From Nocardia abscessus (lineage in GTDB: Bacteria > Actinomycetota > Actinomycetes > Mycobacteriales > Mycobacteriaceae), in assembly GCF_015477775.1 (NCBI RefSeq), contig NZ_JADLQO010000019.1, positions 124,001 to 188,000 on the forward strand: DNA of 64,000 nucleotides, read 5' to 3'. The notes below the pieces were generated by a model that was not told the origin of the DNA, made no database searches, and saw only the letters and a program-made list of their open reading frames with translations. A program made the translations under genes and the position numbers. This document shows, in pieces, positions 33,430 through 42,230 of the stretch (position 1 is the stretch's first letter; each line of letters begins with the position of its first letter).

Positions 33430-34794
33430 GTGGGCAACGCAGTGGATGCGGTCGTCATCGGTGCCGGGATCGCGGGTCTGGTCGCCGCCCGCGATCTGGT
33501 GCGGAGCGGGGCCGAAGTGGCTGTGCTGGAGGCGCGCGACCGAGTCGGCGGGCGGCTGCTGAACGGTGAACTGCCCGGCGGAGCCCCGATCGAGGTGGGT
33601 GGTCAATGGGTTGGGCCCGGTCAGCATCACGTGCTCGCGTTGATCGATGAACTCGGCCTGCGGACTTTTCCCACGCACACCGCAGGCCGTCACATCGCCG
33701 AGATCGGCGCGGCCCGGTCGGAGTACCGCGGCCGGATCCCCAAGTTGACCCCGCTGGCGCTGGCCGATGTCGCGCAGATCCAGTGGAGGTTGGACCGTGT
33801 AGCACGCCGTGTCGCCGCAGGGGAGCCGTGGCGAGCCGACCAGGCCGAAGACCTGGACGCACAAACTTTCGCCACCTGGCTGCGGCGGACCGCCCATACC
33901 GCCGGCGGACGGTCTTTCTTCCAGCTGATCACCGAGGCGGTGTTCTCCGCCGAGCCGGAGGATCTGTCCGCGCTGTGGGCCGCCTTCTACGTCGGCGCGG
34001 CTGGTGGGCTGGACGCATTGATCAATACCGCGGGCGGGGCGCAGCAGGACCGTGTCGTCGGCGGTTCGCAGACCATCGCGTTGGCTCTGGCCGAGGAACT
34101 CGGTGACCGTGTCGCCCTCGGCGCCGCGGTGACCGATATCGAGTGGGACGCTTCGGGTGTCCGAATCGTCGCGGGCGGCACGACCGTTCGCGCCCGCCGA
34201 GCGGTGATCGCGGTGCCGCCGCCGCTGGCGGCGCGTATCCGTTTCACCCCGGGACTGCCCGGCGATCGTGACCAGCTCGTCCAGCGCATGCCGATGGGAA
34301 GGGTGATCAAAGTCAATGTCGTCTACGAGGAGCCCTTTTGGCGTCGGGCAGGCCTGAGCGGTCAAGCCAACAGCGATCAGCGGCCACTGGGCACCGTATT
34401 CGACAACACTCCGCCGGAGGGTTCACCCGGCGTGCTCGTCGGATTCCTCGAAGGACGGCACGCCGATATCGGTGCGCGACTGGACTTCGCCGATCGTCGG
34501 GCCCAGGTGATCGACGACCTTGCCGGCTACTTCGGGCCGCAGGCGCGCCACCCGATCGCCTACATCGAACGCGACTGGGCCGAAGAGGAATTCAGCCGCG
34601 GCTGCTATGGCGCGTTCACTACTCCCGGCACCCTCACTCGCTTCGGTCCGGCCCTGCGCACACCCGTCGGCCCTCTGCACTGGGCAGGCACCGAGACCGC
34701 TACCCGGTGGGCCGGCTACATGGACGGAGCCGCCGAATCCGGCCACCGCGCAGCCCGCGAAGTCGCCCCTGCCCTCGTTGGTAGCCGCGCCTGA
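33430..34794 (+). CDS. FAD-dependent amine oxidase (MAO/putrescine oxidase family)
   Basis: A 454-residue flavoprotein. VDAVVIGAGIAGLVAARDL at residues 5-23 is the dinucleotide-binding Rossmann motif, with VLEARDRVGGRL after it. GGQWVGPGQ is the family's second FAD contact, and the C-terminal LHWAGTETATRWAGYMDGA is the FAD-binding motif of flavin monoamine oxidases. It oxidises a primary amine to aldehyde, ammonia and peroxide; the amine is unknown, with putrescine or monoamines most likely. The start is the GTG at 33430 after GAAGG. The divergent TetR gene and the operator suggest induction by its substrate. Confidence 0.92.
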   Translation: MGNAVDAVVIGAGIAGLVAARDLVRSGAEVAVLEARDRVGGRLLNGELPGGAPIEVGGQWVGPGQHHVLALIDELGLRTFPTHTAGRHIAEIGAARSEYRGRIPKLTPLALADVAQIQWRLDRVARRVAAGEPWRADQAEDLDAQTFATWLRRTAHTAGGRSFFQLITEAVFSAEPEDLSALWAAFYVGAAGGLDALINTAGGAQQDRVVGGSQTIALALAEELGDRVALGAAVTDIEWDASGVRIVAGGTTVRARRAVIAVPPPLAARIRFTPGLPGDRDQLVQRMPMGRVIKVNVVYEEPFWRRAGLSGQANSDQRPLGTVFDNTPPEGSPGVLVGFLEGRHADIGARLDFADRRAQVIDDLAGYFGPQARHPIAYIERDWAEEEFSRGCYGAFTTPGTLTRFGPALRTPVGPLHWAGTETATRWAGYMDGAAESGHRAAREVAPALVGSRA

Positions 34795-34883
34795 GGGGTC
34801 GGTGGTTCACGGCGGCAGCCGCACAAAGCCGCAGTGCGTTCCACGCAACGTGCCGTGACCAACGTGGGCTACTGGGTGCGGCG

Positions 34884-34921
34884 TTGGACTCTCCCGCCGG
34901 GGGAGGGGCCACCATGATGGC
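34884..34921 (+). promoter_or_regulatory. MerR-type operator/promoter in front of the MerR remnant
   Basis: A GC dyad CTCCC (34891-34895) and GGGAG (34901-34905) follows a -35-like TTGGAC (34884-34889). This resembles the elongated promoters of actinobacterial MerR/TipA-type autoregulated genes. A clear -10 at the right spacing is not obvious. The site may still be bound by a MerR protein encoded elsewhere. Confidence 0.4.
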
Positions 34922-35053
34922 GTGGAAGACGGACTCCTCACCATTGGGCGACTCGCTCGCGCCCATCTCATCGGACCGGCACAGGCACCGCAAGGAGAAC
35001 TGATGACCCGGCTGATCATCCCCGTTCAGCAGAGCACGGCATGGCCACGGTGA
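34922..35053 (+). pseudogene. Truncated MerR-family regulator remnant
   Basis: A 43-codon frame from GTG 34922 begins EDGLLTIGRLARA, the first helix of the MerR winged-helix domain, then loses similarity and stops at 35053. The rest of the DNA-binding and effector domains (over 80 residues) is absent. Its last 12 bases overlap the start of the BtrH-like gene, whose ATG lacks its own ribosome site, while an AAGGAG sits at an internal in-frame ATG (35003). The remnant may therefore persist as a leader translating into the next gene. Confidence 0.6.
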
Positions 35054-36060
35054 TCGACATCGATGCCCGCGCTACGCAGCACTGCGAGACGACAGCTCTC
35101 GGGGTACTGCTGCGGCACCAAGGACTCGATCTGTCCGAGCCCATGCTGTTCGGCTTGGGCTCCGGTCTGTCGTTCATCTACTGGGACAGCAAGAACATCG
35201 GCTTCCCCTTCCTCGGGGGACGGGTCAAGCCTTTCGAACTCACCAGGAATCTGGCCACCGGACTCGAGCTGGAACTCCTGGTCCAAGAGACCACCTCGCC
35301 CCGCAGAGCATGGGGGAACGTGGTGGCCGCTCTCGATGCCGGTCGCCCCGTCGGGCTGCAGCTCGACAGCTACTACCTGGACTACTTCGGTTCGAAGGTG
35401 CACTTCGGCGGTCATATCGTGGCCATGTACGGCTATGACGACCACGACGCCTACCTGGTGGACACCGATCAGCAAGGCGGAACGGTATCCACCAGCCTGA
35501 CCAGCCTCGCCCAGGCGAGGGCCGCGCGCGGCCCGATGACCGCTGCGCATCGGTCGTTCACCCTCACCGCTCCGACAAACCTGGCCCTCGCACAGGGCCG
35601 GGTCATTTCCGCCATCACCGCCTGCGCCGACGCATTCCTCAACCCGCCTATCGGCAACCTCGGCTACCGCGGCATCGAAAAGGCGGGCAGGCTGGTTCGC
35701 ACATGGCTCCAGCGCACTGACGACCCGCAGCGGGACCTGCCACAGGCCGCCCTTTTGATGGAGAAGGGCGGCACCGGCGGCGCCCTGTTCCGCAACCTCT
35801 ACCGCGACTTCCTCGCGGAATGCACCGAGCTGTTCGACAGCAACCACTTGCGCACCGGTCACGAGCGCTACGGCGAGGCGGCCACTCTGTGGACCGAAGT
35901 CGCAGCGCTGATCACGAAGGCTGGTGAATCGGGCAATGCCCAGTGCCTCGTGCAGGCAGGCGCCATCCTCTGCGATCTTTCACGTATCGAGCGCGAGGCC
36001 ATGCAGGCGCTGAGCTGCCTGGGCAGTGAGACCGTGAGTCCGAGATCGAGCGGGGAGTAG
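35041..36060 (+). CDS. BtrH N-terminal/DUF4872 domain protein
   Basis: The 339-residue protein is related to butirosin biosynthesis protein BtrH. The N-terminal half has a papain-like arrangement: Cys15 in QHCETTALG, then HFGGHIVAMYGYDDHDAYLVDTD with the conserved His and Asp. FGLGSGLSFIYW and the C-terminal helical DUF4872 region complete the family layout. BtrH transfers an acyl group from a carrier protein to an aminoglycoside, so an acyltransferase or peptidase-like role is possible, but no carrier protein gene is near. The ATG at 35041 overlaps the MerR remnant frame and lacks a ribosome site. Confidence 0.83.
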   Translation: MATVIDIDARATQHCETTALGVLLRHQGLDLSEPMLFGLGSGLSFIYWDSKNIGFPFLGGRVKPFELTRNLATGLELELLVQETTSPRRAWGNVVAALDAGRPVGLQLDSYYLDYFGSKVHFGGHIVAMYGYDDHDAYLVDTDQQGGTVSTSLTSLAQARAARGPMTAAHRSFTLTAPTNLALAQGRVISAITACADAFLNPPIGNLGYRGIEKAGRLVRTWLQRTDDPQRDLPQAALLMEKGGTGGALFRNLYRDFLAECTELFDSNHLRTGHERYGEAATLWTEVAALITKAGESGNAQCLVQAGAILCDLSRIEREAMQALSCLGSETVSPRSSGE

Positions 36061-36552
36061 AAGGGGACGGCCGATCCCCGGTCACGAATAGGGCCTTCTC
36101 GCCGTGTTGGGGATCCCGGGCGCGGCGGCTCACGATGGCGAGCACTCCGCTCTGGCCGATCGATGCTTCCCGCCGAGCGTGATTCGGCGACGGGCGCGAC
36201 GATCATGCGCGTGAAATCGCAGGTGCTCATCTGCACCTGAGGAAGGCCGCCGGCCGGGCACTCACCACTTCGACACCATGCAGGAGCGCCTGTGGATCGC
36301 GGATTAAGTGACGAAATATTCGAGTCATTTATAAGGGCCGGAAGGCTGGCAGATGCAATGCGCCGGATGTCTCTTCCTTCGACGTATGGAAGCTTTGAAG
36401 TGCGGCGATACGGCGCGACACTACTGGTCAAAGCTGCTAACCGCGGTCGGAGCACGTGCCGCAGGTGCCGATCGTTGCTCCGGTGATTCTCCGTACAGCA
36501 GGGCATCCGCTTGCTAGCATGTGAACGGTCATTCTTCTAGCAGAGGAGCGCG
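36061..36552. other. 492-bp region, mostly without recognisable genes
   Basis: Part of it (about 36292-36440) is visibly lower in GC than the neighbourhood. It contains one candidate short frame, listed separately, and the promoter of the small secreted protein gene at the right end. Nothing else is recognised. Confidence 0.45.
36292..36486 (+). CDS. Possible small protein, unknown
   Basis: A 64-codon frame starting at GTG 36292 with AGGAG five bases upstream. The first 35 residues (DRGLSDEIFESFIRAGRL onward) look like a soluble helix; the end is Arg/Cys-rich. The region has lower GC and less biased third positions than surrounding genes, which suggests foreign origin or non-coding DNA. No family is recognised, so the call rests on the ribosome site alone. 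Confidence 0.25.
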   Translation: MDRGLSDEIFESFIRAGRLADAMRRMSLPSTYGSFEVRRYGATLLVKAANRGRSTCRRCRSLLR

Positions 36553-36864
36553 ATGATGCGTACCCCCCTTCACCTTGTAGCCGCCTCGGTCGCTGCGGCG
36601 ACTCTCGTCGTCAGTGCAGCCGGCGCGACGGCCGAACCGATCGGCTCCGCCCCGGTGACCGCTATCGCGGCCGAAAGTGGTTCGGCGGCGGCGGACTCCG
36701 GATCGGCGGCGGTGCGCACGGGCGTGGGATTCCTCCAGCGTGGCGACATCATCGGACTCATCGTGCTGCTGGGCGTAGCTCCTTTTCAGATATTGACCAG
36801 TGGCATCTGCGACCTGGCCACGATGTCGGCACTTCCGAATCCGTGCGCCACAGGGACTCGGTGA
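36553..36864 (+). CDS. Small secreted hypothetical protein
   Basis: The 103-residue protein has a signal peptide: basic start, hydrophobic LVAASVAAATLVVSAAG, likely cleavage after ATAEP or nearby. The mature part has a Ser/Ala-rich linker and one hydrophobic segment (IIGLIVLLGVAPFQIL) followed by two Cys (in SGICDL and PNPCATG) that could pair. The ATG at 36553 follows GAGGAG. Small proteins of this layout are common and uncharacterised in nocardiae. Function unknown. Confidence 0.62.
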   Translation: MMRTPLHLVAASVAAATLVVSAAGATAEPIGSAPVTAIAAESGSAAADSGSAAVRTGVGFLQRGDIIGLIVLLGVAPFQILTSGICDLATMSALPNPCATGTR

Positions 36865-37061
36865 GCCAGGTTCCGCTCGAAATGTGGTCGCGATTGTGAA
36901 AGCGGTTGGCGGAAAAGAGGTTCGCCGAGTGCAGCGCCCCGCCAACGCCGAACCATGGCGCGATAGGCGAAAACAACTGGCCCGGCGTCCGGTTCACACG
37001 AGCGAACTACACAGCGCCGACAGATAGGGTCGCTGAACTCGGAAAGCCGGACGACGGCACG

Positions 37062-37988
37062 TCACTCGAGGTCGTCGGCAAGGATCTCCGTGATGACCCG
37101 CAGACAGGCTTCCGCGCGCTCGGAGTAGCTGTCGCCGAACTCGGCCAAGGTGATCAAGGCTTTCCATAGTGCCCAGCCCCTTGCCCGTGCCCAAGTGCCG
37201 TCATCGTGGCCCAACACCCGGCGAAACGTAGCGCGACTGTCTGCGGACAGCATCGTCCAGGCGAGAACCAAATCGCAGGCGGGGTCGCCGACACCGCAGG
37301 TCCCGAAGTCGATGACCGCCGTCAATCTCCCACCGGAGACCAGGAGATTGCCGGCAGCGATGTCGCCGTGGAACCACACCGGGGTCCCATTCCACTTCGC
37401 GGTCAGGGCAGACTCCCAGACCTGGGTGGCCCGTCGAACATCGATGCGCCCGGCCGACACCCGCAGACAGCGCCGGGTCTGCTCGTCGTAGTGCGCTGGA
37501 TGGTGACCGCGGTAGAAGCTGTGCGCCCCGGCCTGCGGGGCGCCGGTTCCATCGCATCGCTGGAGCGCACGAATGAACTCCGCGACGTCGGCAGCGAATT
37601 GGGTCATGTCGGTGATCGCGGCCCGGTCGGCGGTGTCGCCCGGCAGCCAATCGCGCACCGACCACGAAAAGGCATAGCCACAACCCGGCGCTCCGACGGC
37701 GAGCACTGTGGGTATCGCGACCGGCAGCACGGGCGCCAGCCGGGGCAACCAGACGCTTTCCTTCTCTACCGCAGGCGCGTACGAAGCCGCGGTCGGCAGC
37801 CGCACCGACATGTCCGCACCCAACCGGTAGGTACGGTTGTCCCAGCCGTCCACCGGGACCGGCGAGACCGGCAGATCACTCCACTGCGGAAACTGTGCGC
37901 GGATGAGGCGCTCGACCAACAATGCGTCGATCCCAGCGCGACCATCGAGGGGAACATCACTCACCGCGTCATCCTCGACCTCGACCAT
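37062..37988 (-). CDS. Aminoglycoside phosphotransferase (APH)-family kinase
   Basis: The 308-residue protein has the APH fold: VDGWDNRTYRLGADMSVRLP (ATP-lobe strands), WFHGDIAAGNLLV with the catalytic Asp, and AVIDFGTCGVGDPACDLVLAW with the metal-binding Asp and the conserved GDPACD. This matches the bacterial 'phosphotransferase enzyme family' widespread in actinobacteria; the substrate could be an aminoglycoside, macrolide or metabolite. I chose the ATG at 37988 with GGGAG upstream over a TTG at 38000. It is divergent from the SDR gene. Confidence 0.86.
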   Translation of the reverse strand: MVEVEDDAVSDVPLDGRAGIDALLVERLIRAQFPQWSDLPVSPVPVDGWDNRTYRLGADMSVRLPTAASYAPAVEKESVWLPRLAPVLPVAIPTVLAVGAPGCGYAFSWSVRDWLPGDTADRAAITDMTQFAADVAEFIRALQRCDGTGAPQAGAHSFYRGHHPAHYDEQTRRCLRVSAGRIDVRRATQVWESALTAKWNGTPVWFHGDIAAGNLLVSGGRLTAVIDFGTCGVGDPACDLVLAWTMLSADSRATFRRVLGHDDGTWARARGWALWKALITLAEFGDSYSERAEACLRVITEILADDLE

Positions 37989-38151
37989 GGACTCCCACAA
38001 CCCAAGGTCTACCGCCTATTCGTCACACCGCCGCACGATCTTCTCTCGGATATTTTCCGTCCGCATGTCACAGGGGGCCGGGCTGTCTCGTCTCGTGTTT
38101 CGCAGACAGGTTCTGCGAAACACGCACCCCTCTCATAGCAAGGAGCTGGTC

Positions 38152-38919
38152 ATGAGCGAGCGGATCACACATCAGAAGGTCGCGCTGGTTACCGGGGCGA
38201 ACAAGGGGATCGGCCGTGGGGCTGCCGAGCAACTCGCGGCCCAGGGCATGGTTGTCCTGATCGGTGCCAGGGACCCGCGGCGCGGCGAGGAGGCCGCCGC
38301 GGCGCTGCGCGCGGCAGGTGGCGCCGCGCACGCGGTCACTCTGGACGTCACCGACCGCACGACCATCCAGGAGGCCGCGAAGCAGATCGAGGAGCGCTTC
38401 GGCCACCTCGACGTGCTGATCAACAACGCAGGCATCACCGGCTCCGGGCAGGTTTCGCCCCAAGACGCCTACGATCAGGTCCCCAGCACCGTCGACCTGG
38501 ACATGGTCCGGGAGGTGTTCGAGACCAACGTTTTCGGGGTGATCGCGGTGACCAATGCCATGCTGCCGCTGCTGCGGCGGTCAGCGGCGCCGCGCATCGT
38601 CAACGTCAGCAGTCATGCCGCGTCGCTGACCCTCACCAGCGACCTGGACGGTCCCTTCGCAACACTGCTGCCGTCGGCGGCGTACTCGCCGTCGAAATCC
38701 GCGGTGACCGCGCTGACCGTGAACTACGCCAAGGAACTGCGCAAGGACGGGTTCCTCGTGAACGCCGTCGCTCCCGGCTACGTCGACACCGACAGCAACA
38801 ATCACACCGGTTTTCTCACGGTCGCGCAGGGCGCCGCGGTCTTGGTGCGTCTGGCCACGCTCGACGCGGACGGGCCGACGGGCGGGTTCTTCAGCGAAGA
38901 CGGCTCGGTGCCCTGGTGA
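38152..38919 (+). CDS. Short-chain dehydrogenase/reductase
   Basis: A 255-residue NAD(P)-dependent oxidoreductase. VALVTGANKGIGRGAAEQLA is the TGxxxGIG cofactor motif, LINNAGITG the NNAG motif, VNVSSHAAS holds the catalytic Ser, and YSPSKSAV the YxxxK pair. It resembles the carbonyl-reductase-like SDRs common in actinobacteria. The ATG at 38152 follows AAGGAG. It lies 37 bp before an ECF41 sigma factor gene on the same strand. ECF41 factors are typically encoded beside one oxidoreductase-type target, so this is the predicted regulon member. Confidence 0.93.
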   Translation: MSERITHQKVALVTGANKGIGRGAAEQLAAQGMVVLIGARDPRRGEEAAAALRAAGGAAHAVTLDVTDRTTIQEAAKQIEERFGHLDVLINNAGITGSGQVSPQDAYDQVPSTVDLDMVREVFETNVFGVIAVTNAMLPLLRRSAAPRIVNVSSHAASLTLTSDLDGPFATLLPSAAYSPSKSAVTALTVNYAKELRKDGFLVNAVAPGYVDTDSNNHTGFLTVAQGAAVLVRLATLDADGPTGGFFSEDGSVPW

Positions 38920-38956
38920 CGGTGCTCGAGGACCAGGAACTCGATAGGGAGTCGGC

Positions 38957-39865
38957 GTGAGGCGAGACGAGGAGTTCCAAGAGCTGCGGCCGCTGCTGTT
39001 CTCGATCGCCTACCGGCTGCTGGGCAGCGTGACCGAAGCCGAGGACGCGGTCCAGGAGACCTGGCTGCGTTATGCGGCATCCCCGACCCGGCCGGCGTCG
39101 GCCAAGGCATTCCTGGCCGCCACCGTGAGCAGGATCTCGATCGACGTGCTGCGCTCGGCCCGTGTCCGGCGGGAGGAGTACGTCGGGCCGTGGTTCCCCG
39201 AGCCGCTGCTGGTCGACCCTTACGAGGACCCGCAGCGTTCGGCGGAACTGGCCGACTCGTTGTCGATGGCGGCCATGCTGCTGCTCGAGCGGCTCAGCCC
39301 GCTCGAACGCGCGGTCTTCGTACTGCGGGAAGTGTTCGGATTCGGCTTCCCCGAGGTCGCCTCCGCGGTGGGACGCACGGAAGCCGCGTGCCGCCAGCTC
39401 GCAGTGCGGGCACGCCGTCATATGGACGCGGCCCGGCCTCGGTTCGAAGCCGACCGCGCCCAGCGCGAGAAGCTCGCCGCGCGATTCCTCGACGCGTTCC
39501 GGGACGGGGATGTCGACGGGCTTACCGAGCTGCTGGCCGCCGACGTCCAGATGGTCGGCGACGGCGGCGGCAAGGCCCCGCAATGGGCCGACCGATTCAT
39601 CGGAGCTCAGCACGTGGCTCGGGCACTCGCCGCGCTCGCCGGGATGTTCGCTCGGATCGACGCGAAGATGGAACCACACCTGGTGAACAGCCAGCCGGGT
39701 GCGATCTTCCGCGATCAGGACGGCGGGATCCTCAACACCTGGGCACTGGACATCCTCGACGGACAGATCCAGACGATCCGGACGGTGAACAACCCGGACA
39801 AGCTCGGGCACGTGGGCCCCGTGGCGGACGCTTGGGCGGCCCTCCGCTACGGCGGGTCGCGGTAG
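38957..39865 (+). CDS. ECF41-family RNA polymerase sigma factor (SigJ-like)
   Basis: A 302-residue sigma factor. Region 2 (about 8-70) contains PLLFSIAYRLLGSVTEAEDAVQETWLR, and region 4 (about 110-155) contains LSPLERAVFVLREVFGF. The C-terminal SnoaL-like extension holds the ECF41 hallmarks: PWFPEPL in the linker, DGGGK near residue 205 and NNPDKL near the end. In this group the extension itself controls activity, replacing a separate anti-sigma factor, and indeed none is encoded here. The GTG at 38957 has GGGAG upstream. Its expected target is the SDR just upstream. Confidence 0.92.
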   Translation: MRRDEEFQELRPLLFSIAYRLLGSVTEAEDAVQETWLRYAASPTRPASAKAFLAATVSRISIDVLRSARVRREEYVGPWFPEPLLVDPYEDPQRSAELADSLSMAAMLLLERLSPLERAVFVLREVFGFGFPEVASAVGRTEAACRQLAVRARRHMDAARPRFEADRAQREKLAARFLDAFRDGDVDGLTELLAADVQMVGDGGGKAPQWADRFIGAQHVARALAALAGMFARIDAKMEPHLVNSQPGAIFRDQDGGILNTWALDILDGQIQTIRTVNNPDKLGHVGPVADAWAALRYGGSR

Positions 39866-39870
39866 GGCGG

Positions 39871-40383
39871 TCAGACGCTGCGGTTCTCCGACTTGATCAT
39901 CCACGCCAGCTTCTCCAGCGAGTCGATGACCTGGTGCAGCAGATCGCTGGTGCTCGGGTCCTCGGCGTCCACGGTGTCGTGCACGTCGCGCATGGTGTCG
40001 ATCGCCGCGTAGGTCCGCGTGGTGATCAAGTCGACGACGTCGGCGCTGTTCACCTCTTGGGCGGGGAACGGTGGGAGGCTCGTCGTCGCGGCGACGGTGT
40101 CGGAACGCCCGTCGGGGACGGCGTCGAGGGCTCGCATCCGCTCGGCGACGGTATCGCTGCTCTCGCGGGCTGCGTCGACGAGTTCGTCGAGCTGCAGGTG
40201 CAGGTCGCGGAAGTTGGCTCCGACGACGTTCCAGTGGGCCTGCTTGCCCTGCAGATGCAGTTCGATGAGATCGACGAGGACGCGTTGCAGATCGGCGGCC
40301 AGCCGGGGGGAGGCGGTGAAATTCCGGACATCGTCGGCGAGACGGCGATTGGTCCGCTGCTGAGTGCGAGGTGCCGCAGTCAT
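39871..40383 (-). CDS. Dps-family DNA-binding ferritin-like protein
   Basis: A 170-residue ferritin-like four-helix protein. LHLQGKQAHWNVVGANFRDLHLQLDELVDAARESSDTVAERM (residues about 43-84) contains the Dps intersubunit ferroxidase ligands: the His of AHWN, the Asp in helix B and the Glu of the SSDTVAERM segment. Dps dodecamers store iron, consume peroxide and protect DNA. The short basic N-terminal tail (RTQQRTNRR) could contact DNA. The ATG at 40383 follows AAAGGAG. It is convergent with the ECF41 gene. Confidence 0.92.
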   Translation of the reverse strand: MTAAPRTQQRTNRRLADDVRNFTASPRLAADLQRVLVDLIELHLQGKQAHWNVVGANFRDLHLQLDELVDAARESSDTVAERMRALDAVPDGRSDTVAATTSLPPFPAQEVNSADVVDLITTRTYAAIDTMRDVHDTVDAEDPSTSDLLHQVIDSLEKLAWMIKSENRSV

Positions 40384-40568
40384 GGTTGTGCTCCTTTCCA
40401 GAATGCTTCGCCATGAACAACGACCACCTTTATTGGAATCATTCCAGATTGTGCTGTCGGGTGGGTCACTGTGCCGCAGGACCTCGGTCGACTCGGTGTG
40501 CGGGCGCGTAAACGTACAAATCCGGCGATGGCTTCGGCGGCCGCGTCCGCGCGAATAAGATCGGCTGG

Positions 40569-41306
40569 GTGGACCCGCCATCGGCGTTGCGGGAGTTCTC
40601 CGCATACGGGCCATCACACTGGGTTGTGCTGGCCGTGTTCGCGGTCGGTGCGGCGTTGGTTGTCCTGGTCGGCCGTAGGCACCGTAGCCCGGAGGGGGAA
40701 CGCCGATTCGGTCGCGTAGCCGGTGGCGCGACGCTGTTGTTGTACCTGGCGATCTACTTCGCCGCGATGGTTCCGCCGACTGTCGGCCGCTCGGTTCCGC
40801 TGCGACTGACCGATCTCGCGACCATGGTCGCGGCATACGCCCTGTGGTCGCACCGCCGCTGGGCGTATGCGCTGACCTATTACTGGTGCCTGACTCTCAG
40901 CACACAGGCCCTCGTGTCACCGGCACTCGACAGCCCGGATTTCCCGCATCCCGAATTCCTGGCCTTCTGGGCGATCCACCTGGTCGTGGTCTGGGCGGCC
41001 ATCTACCTCACCTGGGGCATCGGCATGCGACCGGACTGGCGAAGCTACTGGCTCGCCGTCATCGTCACCGTGGTGTGGGTCGCGGTCACGTTCGTCTTCA
41101 ACTCGATCGCCGGTACCAACTACGGATTCGTCAACGGGAAACCCGCGACCCCCTCACTGCTCGATGTGCTCGGCCCCTGGCCCTGGTATCTGGTCACCGT
41201 GGCCGTGCTCCTGCTTGCGGTGTGGGCATCGATGACCTGGCCGTGGACTCGGAGATCACGCGTTGAGCGACCACATCGCAGCACACGCTTCTCTCCGCGC
41301 GGATAG
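40569..41306 (+). CDS. TIGR02206-family (YwaF-like) membrane protein
   Basis: The 245-residue integral membrane protein has about seven helices. RSVPLRLTDLATMVAAYAL, YYWCLTLSTQALVSPAL and AGTNYGFVNGKPATPSLLDVLGPWPWYL are the conserved blocks of the TIGR02206/YwaF family. The function of the family is unknown; the YGF and GPWPWY motifs are invariant features. The start is the GTG at 40569. It is divergent from the Dps gene, with 185 bp between. Confidence 0.88.
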   Translation: MDPPSALREFSAYGPSHWVVLAVFAVGAALVVLVGRRHRSPEGERRFGRVAGGATLLLYLAIYFAAMVPPTVGRSVPLRLTDLATMVAAYALWSHRRWAYALTYYWCLTLSTQALVSPALDSPDFPHPEFLAFWAIHLVVVWAAIYLTWGIGMRPDWRSYWLAVIVTVVWVAVTFVFNSIAGTNYGFVNGKPATPSLLDVLGPWPWYLVTVAVLLLAVWASMTWPWTRRSRVERPHRSTRFSPRG

Positions 41307-41375
41307 CGTGGACAGGTGCCGATTGCGGGGTTGTCGGGCCCTTGCCGGTCGGCTCCCGTCCAAGCTTCGGCAACG

Positions 41376-42230
41376 TCAAACGTTACGCTCGTGCCCTCGA
41401 ACCCGGCCGGCTGCTGACGGCTCCTGGAAACGTTCCGCGTGCTCGGCCACCCATTCGGCGAAAGTGCGGGCTGGGCGGCCGGTTACCCGCTCGACGGTGT
41501 CGACGACCGTGGTGGAGTCCGCGCTGGGTGCGGCGTACCAGCCGATGACGTATTCGGCATCGGCTCGGGGAACGCCGGTGGCCAGGAGCCTGTCGATGGC
41601 CTGCTCATGGGTGATCGGGACGAAGGCTATGTCCCGACCGACAGCCGGAGACAGGATCTCGATCCGCTCCCGCGGTGTCAGTGACTGCGGGCCGGTGAGG
41701 TTGTAAGCGCGCCCCGCGTGGCCGTCGTCGAGCAGCGCGACAGCTGCGACGGCCGCTATGTCGGCCTCGTGCACCAGCGCGCTGGGGAAGTCGTAGGGTT
41801 CCCGCACGACGCCCTCGGCCCGGATCGATTCGATCCAGGTCAACGTGTTGGACATGAACTCTTGCGGTTCCAGTCGTGTCCACTCCACACCCGAATCGGC
41901 CACGGCCTGTTCCACCGGTCCGACCGCACCGCCCCACACCACGGTGATACGCCGCACGCCCGCCGCGACAGCCCGCCGCACCAACTCGGGACCGGCTTCG
42001 GCCAGTCCCGCCGTTACGGTGACATGCAGTCGGTCGACGCCTTCCAGGGCCGCGTCCAGCATCTGCGGTGCGGTATGCGTGCCCGCCACCAGCTCCACAC
42101 CGGGCGGCAGCATCCGCGCAGCCGCAGCGGGATTCCGGGTCAGCGCCCGAACGCGCTCGTCCCGGCGCACCAGTTCTCTCACCACGTGGCGGCCGGTGTT
42201 TCCGGTGGCGCCCGTAACCAATGTCGTCAT
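41376..42230 (-). CDS. NmrA-like NAD(P)H-binding protein
   Basis: The 284-residue atypical SDR/NmrA protein has TLVTGATGNTGRHVVRELV at the N-terminus, the GxxGxxG NAD(P) motif, and RRITVVWGGAVG in the central sheet. It lacks the YxxxK catalytic pair of classical SDRs, so it may act as a redox sensor or quinone reductase. I chose the ATG at 42230, which has AGGAG seven bases upstream. The promoter in front has a SoxR-like site, matching known SoxR targets of this family in Streptomyces. Its C-terminus (RTFAEWVAEH) resembles that of the second NmrA protein at 46291. Confidence 0.87.
   Translation of the reverse strand: MTTLVTGATGNTGRHVVRELVRRDERVRALTRNPAAAARMLPPGVELVAGTHTAPQMLDAALEGVDRLHVTVTAGLAEAGPELVRRAVAAGVRRITVVWGGAVGPVEQAVADSGVEWTRLEPQEFMSNTLTWIESIRAEGVVREPYDFPSALVHEADIAAVAAVALLDDGHAGRAYNLTGPQSLTPRERIEILSPAVGRDIAFVPITHEQAIDRLLATGVPRADAEYVIGWYAAPSADSTTVVDTVERVTGRPARTFAEWVAEHAERFQEPSAAGRVRGHERNV

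Noticed and set aside
29348..36864. A complete extracellular contractile injection system
   Set aside because: No sheath, tube, baseplate, spike or AAA+ ATPase gene is present in the window; only a cargo-like protein and possible accessory genes.
37062..37988. Aminoglycoside resistance gene
   Set aside because: The kinase fold and catalytic motifs are clear, but the APH family covers many metabolite kinases and no specific resistance signature was recognised. The same applies to 23132-24304.
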